Made by a program: the position numbers and the translations under genes. A stretch of 64,000 nucleotides of DNA from LLD-282 sp964395835 (GTDB lineage Bacteria; Pseudomonadota; Gammaproteobacteria; Berkiellales; Berkiellaceae): contig CAYNBJ010000002.1 in the NCBI GenBank assembly GCA_964395835.1, positions 124,001 to 188,000 on the forward strand, read 5' to 3'. This document shows positions 1 to 9,800 of the stretch, one piece after another. Positions within the stretch are counted from its first letter, which is position 1. Each line of letters begins with the position of its first letter. The notes under the pieces were generated by a model that did not search any database, was not told where the DNA came from, and worked only from the letters and a program-made list of their open reading frames with translations.

Positions 1-141
1 TTGATGCAAATATCCAAAAAGTGCAAAAATTCTTGATTTTTTTGAAAACAATATGCAAAAGAAGCATCCTTGAAAATAGGTCTAATCATATTCTAACAAA
101 ATCCACCTATACTCAAAACAGGATTTTATTAAAACATTTGT

Positions 142-858
142 ATGAAAGGTTTCTTTAGCAGTGTTATGCTATGGGTGTGCGCTACTTCTGTGTTTGGATC
201 TGAAAAAACAGTCTTTTCTGTGATTTATGATGTCTATTGGAAAGGTTGGTGCTGCGGAAGCATGACATCGATTTTGACTCAAATGGATGATGGAAGATAC
301 CGTTACAAGCAAAGTCTGGAGTCATCTTTATGGATTTACAGCCTTTACCACCAAGAAGAAAGTGTTTTTTATAAGCAATCTGGCCTGGTACCTATATCTT
401 ATTCAAGTCACAAAACCGGCATGGAACAAGATACGTATACTATTCATTTTTTTAAAGATTATGCTGTGATTTCGCGCCCTTCTTCCCAAGATGAACGTAT
501 TGAATATGGTGTTGTCGCAGGCATTCATGATAAATTAACAAGCCAGCTTTCGATGATTTTGCACATGAATCAGTCACCTGTCGACGGTGAAAAGGAGTTG
601 GATTTTGTGGATCACCGCGGTTGGCATAAAAAAACGTATAATTTCTATCAAGAAAATGATAAATGGTGTTTTTATAGCGATGATGGAAAGAAAAAGAATC
701 TTTTTATTCTCGATCCAAATTTTAAATATTTGCCTGTTTTTTTTGAACAATATCGTAATAATAGTCTGTGTTTTAAGGGTGAAATGCGCAAATATCTGAT
801 AGGGGAAGCGTGGGATGATTTTATGGATAACAATCTTTTGAGTGATTGTGAAAGATAA
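142..858 (+). CDS. DUF3108-family exported protein
   Basis: The 238-residue product starts with a short signal peptide (hydrophobic residues 3-17, probable cleavage after VFG-S near residue 19), so it is likely periplasmic. The early pattern YDVYWKGWCCGSM and a central DKLTSQLSMIL segment fit the DUF3108 family, in which a beta-rich body begins with a Y-x-V-x-x-x-G motif and carries a D-x-L/S-rich helix in the middle. Members are periplasmic proteins of unknown biochemical role in proteobacteria. It lies 11 bases before a small ORF and the mrp gene and may share their transcript. The family call rests on recalled motifs only. Confidence 0.65.
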   Translation: MKGFFSSVMLWVCATSVFGSEKTVFSVIYDVYWKGWCCGSMTSILTQMDDGRYRYKQSLESSLWIYSLYHQEESVFYKQSGLVPISYSSHKTGMEQDTYTIHFFKDYAVISRPSSQDERIEYGVVAGIHDKLTSQLSMILHMNQSPVDGEKELDFVDHRGWHKKTYNFYQENDKWCFYSDDGKKKNLFILDPNFKYLPVFFEQYRNNSLCFKGEMRKYLIGEAWDDFMDNNLLSDCER

Positions 859-869
859 ACTAAAGAAAA

Positions 870-1163
870 ATGTTTATTTTTCTTTTTAAATTCATTAATA
901 TCAAAAGTATTGAAAAAAATTTCGTATTAGCTATGTCATCTTTTCAGTTACATCTCTATCTTTTATCACAGTGCCTCCATATTTCTTCTGAATGTGAAAG
1001 AATGATGACTATCAAGAACTATCGTGTTTTTAAAGAATGGGCTTGTACACGCTGCCCAGCAGCTCAAGCAGATTTAAATTACGATTTATATAAAAAAGTT
1101 CGCGCGTTTCTTGAGAAAAAAGCACCACATCTGCGTCTTTATTCTAGTCAGCATTATGTTTAA
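870..1163 (+). CDS. small ORF before mrp, possibly its displaced N-terminal domain
   Basis: A 97-codon ORF whose stop overlaps the probable mrp start by 8 bases. A second start at 1005 follows a GAAAG sequence and would give 52 residues. The second half (EWACTRCPAAQADLNYDLYKK..) is soluble-looking and contains a CxxC, while the first half is hydrophobic and unconvincing. Mrp proteins normally carry an N-terminal DUF59/MIP18-like domain just ahead of the P-loop domain. This ORF sits exactly there but in another frame, so it could be a frameshifted remnant of that domain or a small translationally coupled gene. I do not recognise it as a family on its own. Confidence 0.3.
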   Translation: MFIFLFKFINIKSIEKNFVLAMSSFQLHLYLLSQCLHISSECERMMTIKNYRVFKEWACTRCPAAQADLNYDLYKKVRAFLEKKAPHLRLYSSQHYV

Positions 1164-1968
1164 AACATCTTTGTATTCACGAGCAGTGCAGCCTGGCCTG
1201 AGTCCTTATCCTGGAATTAAAAATGTGATCGCAGTCGGAGCTGGAAAAGGAGGTGTTGGGAAATCAACAATCTCTTATTTTTTAGCACAAACATTGGTTC
1301 ATATGGGGCTGCAGGTTGGCCTTGTAGATGCAGATGTGTATGGCCCTTCTTTGGCTGTTTTAACTGGAATCCATGAACGTGCGATAGCGAACAGTGAAAA
1401 AAAGTTTTTGCCTCATTTTAAAGATGGGTTATATTGCCTTTCTATTGCACATTTAGTCGATCAGGGTGCCGGCCTTCTTTGGAGAGGCCCTATGGCAAGC
1501 GGTGCTGTTTTGCAGCTCATAGAACAAACTTCATGGCCAGTTCTGGATTTTCTGATTATTGATATGCCTCCAGGGACAGGAGATATTCTTCTGTCTCTGA
1601 CACAAAAAATCCCTATTGCTGGTGCGGTCTTGATCAGCCAGCCACATCCTCTTTCGTACAGTGATTATCTTCGTGCGAAAAAGCTTTTTGAAAAAACACA
1701 TGTGAACATTTTGGGGACGATTCTTAATCAAAAAAGAGAACAATCCTTTCATGCTGTTGAAGATCTGCAAGATTTACTCGGAATCATTGGTGATTCCGAG
1801 ATCATTGCTCATCTTACCGCACAGTCTCAGCATCCCTTTTCACAAAATTTAGAACAGATTGCTGGGATTGGGGAGCTGCAGTTGTTATTTGAAGGGTTGG
1901 CAAAAAATCTGTTGCAATCTTTGGGAAAAAAATCTCTTTTCGCAAAAATTCCTATACAAATGAAATAG
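1156..1968 (+). CDS. mrp: Mrp/NBP35-family iron-sulfur carrier ATPase (shortened)
   Basis: P-loop NTPase of the Mrp/ApbC family, which in other bacteria binds and delivers Fe-S clusters in the cytosol. The deviant Walker A motif GAGKGGVGKST is near residue 28, followed by VDADVYGPS, WRGPMAS and IIDMPPGTGD, all family hallmarks. The ATG at 1156 is preferred; a TTG at 1111 in the same frame has no Shine-Dalgarno sequence. The protein is about 270 residues against about 350-370 in the family. It lacks the N-terminal DUF59 domain, and no CxxC occurs where family members have the cluster-binding pair, after the LGTILNQ strand. The ATPase core looks intact, but the Fe-S carrier role is in doubt. 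Confidence 0.85.
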   Translation: MFKTSLYSRAVQPGLSPYPGIKNVIAVGAGKGGVGKSTISYFLAQTLVHMGLQVGLVDADVYGPSLAVLTGIHERAIANSEKKFLPHFKDGLYCLSIAHLVDQGAGLLWRGPMASGAVLQLIEQTSWPVLDFLIIDMPPGTGDILLSLTQKIPIAGAVLISQPHPLSYSDYLRAKKLFEKTHVNILGTILNQKREQSFHAVEDLQDLLGIIGDSEIIAHLTAQSQHPFSQNLEQIAGIGELQLLFEGLAKNLLQSLGKKSLFAKIPIQMK

Positions 1969-2000
1969 TCTACTCAAAATTCTAAAGATTTTGAGTAGAC
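1968..2000. terminator. bidirectional hairpin between mrp and dps-like gene
   Basis: Perfect 13-base inverted repeat (GTCTACTCAAAAT at 1968-1980, its complement at 1988-2000) with a 7-base loop. It sits directly at the mrp stop and just downstream of the convergent Dps-like gene, so it can end both transcripts. Confidence 0.75.
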
Positions 2001-2009
2001 ATAGACGTA

Positions 2010-2492
2010 TTATGTGCTGAGTGAGGACTTGTAAAACCAGTTTTGTTTTTCTAGGGTTCTCAGGCCTTCAGTCAATAAATCGATTAAAGAAGGGCAAAGC
2101 GCACTTTGAAAGAGCGAGCGAATATGATTCTGAATCTCTTCGCTATGACGATAGAGATTTTCCATTTGTTTTAAACTGTCTTGATGATTGGTTTGTTTTA
2201 ATTCACGGTGCTGTGTTTGAGAGCATAAATGTAGTGTTTTTCCATGATGGTGCATGAGCAGATGTTCCACAAAGTCATCAAGGAGATTGGTTAATTGCTC
2301 GTAATGTTGCCCATATAATTTATGCCAAGATTCGAAATAAGGACCACTGACTGTCCAATGTGCCCATTGTGTTTCTTCTTTTAGGGCATACAAACAGTTT
2401 AATATATGGCCCAGTGACGCAGTATGTTCACAAGATTTTTTATTTTTATCCGAAGCGTGATGGCAGCATTCATTATGTTCTAGAGGATTCAT
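2010..2492 (-). CDS. dps: Dps-like ferritin / DNA-protection protein
   Basis: A 160-residue ferritin-fold protein of the Dps family: dodecameric cages that oxidise and store iron and protect DNA under oxidative stress or starvation. The ferroxidase residues are visible with the family spacing: H45 (in WAHWTVSGP), H57, D72 and E76 (LLDDFVEHL), matching E. coli H51, H63, D78 and E82. The C-terminal helix ends with the typical EKQNWFYKSSL. The N-terminal 25 residues are unusual, rich in His and Cys (HNECCHH..), and could be a metal-binding extension. It is transcribed alone, convergent with mrp. Confidence 0.85.
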   Translation of the reverse strand: MNPLEHNECCHHASDKNKKSCEHTASLGHILNCLYALKEETQWAHWTVSGPYFESWHKLYGQHYEQLTNLLDDFVEHLLMHHHGKTLHLCSQTQHRELKQTNHQDSLKQMENLYRHSEEIQNHIRSLFQSALCPSLIDLLTEGLRTLEKQNWFYKSSLST

Positions 2493-2609
2493 AGTCGTGT
2501 ATCATAAATTTCTTTCTTAATTGAAGTATAGCCTTTCTTCAACCAGGTGGATGTGAGGTGACTTTTGCAGATATAATAAAAAGTAAGAACTCATTTTAAT
2601 GATTGCGAT

Positions 2610-3773
2610 ATGTCTAATAGCGCTCTGATAGCTTTGTCATGGCAAAATCTCTATTTTCCCGATCAGGGGGAAAATTATATTGATGCAAAAAATGACCTAG
2701 AAGCAATCGCATCATGGTTAGAAGAGTTTAAGCACTCTCCACATACTTATAGGGCTTATGAAAAAGAGGGATTGCGTTTTTTTTATTGGCTGCATCACAC
2801 GTACCAAATGACTCTTCGAGATGTCAGAAAAACACATATTCATGCTTATCGTGCTTTTTTAATCGACCCACAGCCTTATGAGAGGTGGTGTGCTCCTGCA
2901 AGTCAAAGAAAATCCGTTCGAACTCAGGAGCAGTGGAAGCCCTTCAGCGGGCCACTCGCTTTTCGATCGATTCAGGCTGCTTTGACGATTTTACAGGGTA
3001 TGTTTGATTATCTGAAAAATGCTGCCTATGTTTCTATGAATCCTTTTGCATTGGTGAAGCAAAAAGTGAGCGATACTTTCGAGTTTTCTGAAAGAAAAAT
3101 TCTTCTTTCAGAAAGACTTTTATCACTCGAAGATTTTATCGCACTGGGTGCTGGCTTGGATTCTCTCGATATTCAAGGACAAAAAAGCTTTTTATGGGTC
3201 CAGAGGGCTCGTTTTATTCTTTATTTTTTAGCGTATACCGGCTTACGCGTCAGCGAGTTTGTCTCTTTGCGATGGAATCATTTTGTTTTTGAAAAAAATT
3301 GGTGGATTGTTCTCAAAGGGAAGGGCGGAAAAATTGGAAAAGTTCCTATCAATAGTGCATGTTTGAAAATTATTAGCGCCTATAGAGCAGCGATAGGTCT
3401 CACAGCGTTATCTGCAGAGAGCCTTGAATCCTGTCATTTATGCACTTCTCTTTCAAAAAAAGGCGATCGAATTTTATTTGATTCTCCTTTGAGTGATCGA
3501 TCTGTCCATGCAATTTGTAAAGAGATTGCACAAAGTACAATCTATTCGCATCCTCATTTGGAAAGACTCAAAGCATTTTCGCCTCATTGGTTAAGGCATT
3601 TTTCAGCAAGCATGCAAAGCGCCAGTAATATTTCTTTTGAGATGATTAAGGCTCACCATCGTCATTCCAAAGATGAGACGACAAGACTGTACATGCACCA
3701 CGATGAATTGAAGAGACATCAAGAATCAGAAAAATTTGACTTGTCAGAAATGATATCAAAAAAAATAAAATAA
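2610..3773 (+). CDS. tyrosine recombinase / integrase
   Basis: A 387-residue site-specific recombinase of the phage-integrase family. An N-terminal SAM-like core-binding region spans about 25-150. The catalytic domain shows R213 (YTGLRVSEF), probable K238 in a GKGGK hairpin, H326-x-x-R329 (HWLRH), H352 and nucleophile Y361 (TRLYMHH), the complete active site. It is longer than XerC/XerD (about 300 residues), with a roughly 50-residue insert around residues 265-315. No tRNA gene or direct-repeat attachment site is evident nearby. It directly precedes the giant ankyrin gene (41 bases to the chosen start) on the same strand, so it may be a chromosomal Xer-like enzyme or the relic of a mobile element that brought in the neighbouring gene. 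Confidence 0.85.
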   Translation: MSNSALIALSWQNLYFPDQGENYIDAKNDLEAIASWLEEFKHSPHTYRAYEKEGLRFFYWLHHTYQMTLRDVRKTHIHAYRAFLIDPQPYERWCAPASQRKSVRTQEQWKPFSGPLAFRSIQAALTILQGMFDYLKNAAYVSMNPFALVKQKVSDTFEFSERKILLSERLLSLEDFIALGAGLDSLDIQGQKSFLWVQRARFILYFLAYTGLRVSEFVSLRWNHFVFEKNWWIVLKGKGGKIGKVPINSACLKIISAYRAAIGLTALSAESLESCHLCTSLSKKGDRILFDSPLSDRSVHAICKEIAQSTIYSHPHLERLKAFSPHWLRHFSASMQSASNISFEMIKAHHRHSKDETTRLYMHHDELKRHQESEKFDLSEMISKKIK

Positions 3774-3814
3774 ATATTCTTTTGGAAACATATAATTGTG
3801 ATAAGATATGCGGC

Positions 3815-6800
3815 ATGTGTCAGTATTATATTTCCTCAATGACTCGAACAGAACCACTTGAAAAAATTATCACAATCCTTTTCAAAATTATGCATATGGA
3901 TGCTAAAAAAGGCGCTAAAAGTATCCGAAAAGAATTAGCCAGTAAATTTAAAGACCTGAGTTTGTCTTTAGATTACTTTACAGCCGATGATGGGATTTTA
4001 GTTCTGCTTTTGCAATCTCGAGTGCATAAATATCGAGATGAAATTTTTTCTTTTTTTCTTCAAAAATATCCAAATATGAATCTGGCCCTTGCTCGGATGA
4101 GTGCATCATTAGAAGAGAAATGTTTTTTACAATTGATCGTTGAAAGTAACGATTTTTCGTTATGGGAGGTCATCAAGAAACAAAATTTAAAAATTCCATA
4201 CCAGATTGTTATGAAGTGCATGGAATCGGTATTCAACGAGAACATGCATTATCAGATCTTGCAACACTTTGATTTGCAAAACCCCTCCTTTGATTATAAT
4301 GAAACCGTTCAAAGCGACTCGATGGAAATCCCTTGCACGCTGATGTATCCAGCGGCGTTTTATGGATATAAACAAATTTTTGATTTTTTAGTTGAAAAGG
4401 GATGTTCTGTTTTTAGGTGCTGCAGCACAATATCTGATCAAAACCCAACTGTAGACAAATCGCCTTTTTCTCTTGCAATACAAAGAGCTCTATATCATGA
4501 ATACAAAAATAGGAATCAATGTGGGCATGAAGAAAAGAATCATGATTATCTGTACATCATTGAAAAAATATTAGAACGGATTGTGCAAAGTGATCAGTGT
4601 GATGAGCTTAAAAAGGAGCACTTGTCTCTACAAATGCCTCTCATTTCTGTAATACAGCAATCTGATCTCCATTTCATCCAGAAAATGACAGAATTCATTA
4701 AAAAATACGATTCCATAGGAACGACAATTAATAGTTGTAATATTACAGGCAATAGTCCTTTGATGATGGCTGCTGAATTATATCGGGCCTATAAAGACCA
4801 AGCTTATTTGGATATCTTTCAATTTTTAATAGAAGAGGGCGCTGATCTCTATATATGTAATAATATGGGCTATTCAGTTTTTTTTATTTTGACGCAGGAA
4901 TTTCCATCTGAATCTATCGATCTATTATTTGATAAGGCGCTGTCTTATCCTGATGCGAATAGATATTTTGCAGAGCCTCTATCAGTAGTCGTGACTGCTG
5001 AAGAAAAGAATTTGGAACTTGTTATGCTAAAGGGGCAAACAATCGCTCATCACGCCGCATATTTGGGGCATAAGCGAACTCTCCAAAAGCTTTTGTCTGA
5101 TAACTTCAATTTTTGTATACATGATTGTTTAGGTCGCACACCGTTTTTTCTTTATTTGATGTACAATGGTGATCTGGATACAAATCTTATGAAGCAGATT
5201 GTAGATAGTATGCTTCAACAAGGACATAATATTTTTAGTGATATCAATTTAGTACCTATTGAGTCCGATCATTATGATGAGCTCAAGCTGTACTGGGGCG
5301 ATCTGAATCAAATCAATATTTTTGAAATGGCAATCTTCGCTCAAGAAGCTGATTTTTCAATTTATTTGATAGAAAAGGGCGCTTTGAAAGCACAAAAAGA
5401 TCTCTCTTGTTCTTTTTTTCAAATTATTGAAAAGAAATTCAAAAAAAATTTGGCAGAGTCTCATGAGGCTCAAAAGTCCTTTTTTGACGATCTGCTCCAG
5501 CCTTTATGGACTTATTTTGTAAACAACCCTCAATATCACGACGATCTCAAATCTTACGACGCTTGTGCTCTAAAAAATCTGATTATTCTTTACGGATTAC
5601 ACCTGTTTCCAAAAAATTTTATTCGTGCATTATATCCGGATTGGGCCGATCCGAGATCGCCTAATTCTATATACAGAGCCGTGCTAGACAATGCATTGAG
5701 AGAAAACAATCAGGTTAGCAATGACAATTTATTTTGTCCTGATTACTTTACATCCGATCAACTCTTTTGCTTATGGCAAGATCGTTCAGACCGTATTTTC
5801 TTAGAAAAGCTGATGCAGGAAATAAAAACGCAAATGCATACGCTGTCTGATGTGCAATCACGATCGCCAAAAGAAGCCGACTCTTCTTTGAAAAATTATG
5901 CTTTTATGGCGAATTTTATTGCATCTTGTTTCGTGCACATCGATAAAGAAAAGATAGAATTTTTACAATATATTCTGAATTCTGATATATGTGATAATTT
6001 TTTTCCACAGCCAAATGCCGTGCGCTTTGTATTGAATTGCATACAGGGAGTTTATCGCACATCTCCTATTGAAACTCAAAAGATCTTAATAAATGATTTG
6101 GATAATTTATATCTAGCTGTTTTTGTAAATGCTGTTAAGAAAAAAATTCCTTTTGATTTCTGTCTGGAAGATCTGAATTTAAATGCAAAGACCTGGATCG
6201 ACAGATGTCTTGAACGCAAGACTTTAACTCTCAATCTGCTCGCTGCTTTTCTGGAAAACACAAGCAAAGTTCCCATCACTTTCTTGCCGACGGATTTTTT
6301 TAAAGATTTATATCAAAAACTCAATAGCTTTTTTTCCGGCAATACAGAATGTGAGAGAAAATTTCTCGCAGAATTGGAGCTTTTTTTGAAACGGATGGAA
6401 CAACCTCTTAGTCAAGAAGAGGCAAATAGTATAATCACCGAGATTAGAAATGCTCAAGACCAGCTTATGATGTTCAAAAACTATCAAAGCCGGCTTATGT
6501 CTTATCAAAGCGATCTTATGGCGGAAGAAGCGCCTAAAAAGATTGCATTTCTGAATAATGCAATGAACACGATATTGGAAAAAATCCAGCATATTCTAGA
6601 AAGAGCAAGCGCAGAGCATCTAAAATATCATCCCAAATTACAATATTCACTTCTTGCTGATCTGATTTCAACAGATGGATTGGAAAAGAGTATAGAGTAT
6701 CTTTTATCGCAAAAATCATACTTGGACATCACATCTATAGATGTTACAGATGTGCCGCATCTCAATGTGTTGCATTATCTTGTGCACAACCAGAGTTGTT

Positions 6801-9800
6801 TTACTCGTTTGTGGCCTATTTTTGAAAGGCATTGTTTTTTAATGACCAAGACGAAAATGTTATCAATTCTTAATGTGTATACATGTAATGAAGAGATGCC
6901 TTTAAAAATTTTTCAATATTTTATGAATCAGAATAAAAACGCCTCTTTTTCTGAAAAGATTTTCGATCCCCTCATGCAAGAAAGTTTTATGCCTGCATTT
7001 ATTGCAGCGAAAAATGCGTATCCTAATATTTTGAAGATATTGCTAGAGACAGGATCATCGCTGATTGATGTTGATCATAAAAATACCACATCCAGTGTTT
7101 TCGATGAGATTTGCAGTATGGAAATATTTTTGAGAAACACAGTGGATATCAATACGCTTATTCCAGCATATCTACAGTCTATCGATGTTGTTTTTAATTA
7201 TTTGAGAGATCTCAAACAAAAAAGCCAAACGTCTGAGCCTCTTGCTACAACTGTTTTTTATCGAGAAGGGTCAACTCCGCTTCATGCAGCTGCACGTCAA
7301 AAAGAATCAAAGATTTTTTTAAAAATGCTGGATGCGGTTGAGATGGCGTTTAAAGAAAAATTAATTGAATGCGATATCAATACGCCCAACACATACGGCC
7401 AGACGTCTTTGCATTTGGCTTTAGATGAAGGTTACGATAAAAGTGTGATTGAGATATTAATTTCACGTGGTGCATCGTTACATGCGCGTGATGTGCTGAA
7501 TAGACATGCATTTTTCTATAGTACAGATGTAGAAATAGCAAAAATGATTTATGTGCAGGTAAAATCACAGCTCCAAACTGAAGAGTTTCAACAATGGATG
7601 AATATACCGCTTGCCTTACATCCTGTGGAGCAATTGTGCTCTTTTAAGTATTATCTGGAAGACTCTCAAAGTACTGTCTTGCACAAAGCAGTTCTTCTCG
7701 GTTCATATGAACTTGTTGAACAGTGTATTGATGATGGTGCTAATTTGGCTGCTATAAATGGTCAAGGTTGTACCCCCTTTGATCTGGCAATCATTACTCC
7801 GGGTTGTTCTATGGAGATGCAAAACCTTCTCTATACTCGTATGAGAAATGCAAAAATTGAGATTTATCATCATATTGAACAAACAGATGAAATTGTGCGT
7901 GTGATGCGGGATAAAAATGATGGGGCACTTTATAGTATTGAATATTTACATTTTAAAACTTTGCTTCAAATATGCTTAGAGCGGCAGATGGAAAAAGAGC
8001 TGAATTTTTTAGTTGACCACGGCGCGTTAGATAAAGAGATAGATGCGCATAATCCAACGTCTCCTTTTATCTATTTTTTAGAGTGTGCTGCAAGATATCA
8101 AGAGATAGATTATTCTGATTTTTACCCAAAAATTGCAACAGTCATTTGGAATTTACCTCGGTATACAGAGCTGCTTTTGGGTCTTTCATCTTTGCATGAT
8201 ACCGATAGTTTTGTTTATTGTGCGCTCGAGCAAGAAGAGTTTCTTCTTTTATATTACATTTTTGAAAACAAAGATCATCAAAAGATTTTTTTCGAAAGAT
8301 CATCTTTTGAACTTATTGAAAAATACGCTTTTTCCGTGATGTCCGCAATCCATCGAACTGTCGGCTCAGAAGAATGCGATTACATTTTGCAAGCGCATTG
8401 TGAGATCTTTGCACGTCATTTAGAATTGATTTTTTCAAAACAAATAAATGACAAGACAGTAGTTCTATTATGCTGGATTGAAAAGATATTGAATTTACCT
8501 TGGGAATATCAAAGCACTATGTTGGAGGCTATTAAAACACTTTCTTTCATAGAGAGTATTGGTTCAGATATAGGGCATGGAATAAGATTTTTGAATATGA
8601 TTGTGTCCAGAGCCAGTCAATCAGAAGAATCGCAAATAGCATGGTTCTCAGTATTACAGGAATCAATACCTCAACAACAGCAGATGCCGATGCTAGATAA
8701 ATGGGATGCGCAAAAAGATTTTGCTCTCTTGTTTCAGGCTATTTCTCAGGAGCAAAAAGTAGGTCGTGGATCTGATGCAATTTTGAAACTTTATTGCGAG
8801 ATTTTTATAAAACGCTTAGTGAGTATGATGCAGTCCGAACATAACACATCTAACTCAGAGCAAAAATTGCAATGGATTGAAAAAATATTCGAATTTCCAT
8901 CAAAATATCAAAATGACATTACGCAGATTATTGAAAAATCGTGCTTTCTTGATAGTATTTCAGAAAATATAAAAGATAGCATAAATCTTTTGAGTATGAT
9001 TGCTGAGTCCATGAAAGTGAAATCAGAAGAAGCACAAAAATCTTGGCTCTCTGCACTCCGTATATCACTGACGAAACAAAAAGATGCTCTTATAACAAAT
9101 CAATTTGATTTGCAATCTGATTTTAATCTCTTGAGCGATACTATCTCAAAGCTGCAAGAGGCAGATCAGATATACGATCCTCTTGTGAAACTTCATTGCG
9201 AGATTTTTATAAAACGACTAGTCAGCACGATACAATCCGAAAATAGCATAGAGAATACAGAGCAAAAGATTGCGTGGATTCAAAATATACTCACATTTCC
9301 AAAGCGGTATCAACGCAGGCTTTCTGAGCTTGTTCACGAAAGTCGTTTTTTCGATAGTATATTCACAGATACGCAAGATAGCATACGTGTTTTGAATCTG
9401 ATTGTTAGGCCCATAGAAGAAACATCACAAGTGCGGAAAAGATCGTGGTTACCTCTGTTTTTTAACGCAATCAAAAATCAGGTAGTCTCTGTCCCAAACA
9501 ATTGGAACCCAGAAACCGATTTCGACATCTTGTGCAAGCTCATATCTACGCGGCAATCAGATGATAATTCGAAGACATATGAGTTAATATTACAGTGTTA
9601 TTTTAATATTTTTACCAAGCGCCTAGAGGCATACAGTCGCAAAGATTCAACAGATGTACACTTCTTCTGGATAGAAAAGATATTAAGATTGCCATCGCAA
9701 TATCAAAGCGATATTGCACATCGTCTCAATATTTCAGATTGTATGCAAAACTTTTCGTTTATTGATAGAATTTCAAAATATATGAATCATGGTATAGTTC

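Noticed and set aside
3791..3796. Perfect TATAAT upstream of the giant gene
   Set aside because: No matching -35 element at the right distance, and such boxes are common in AT-rich DNA; not listed as a promoter.
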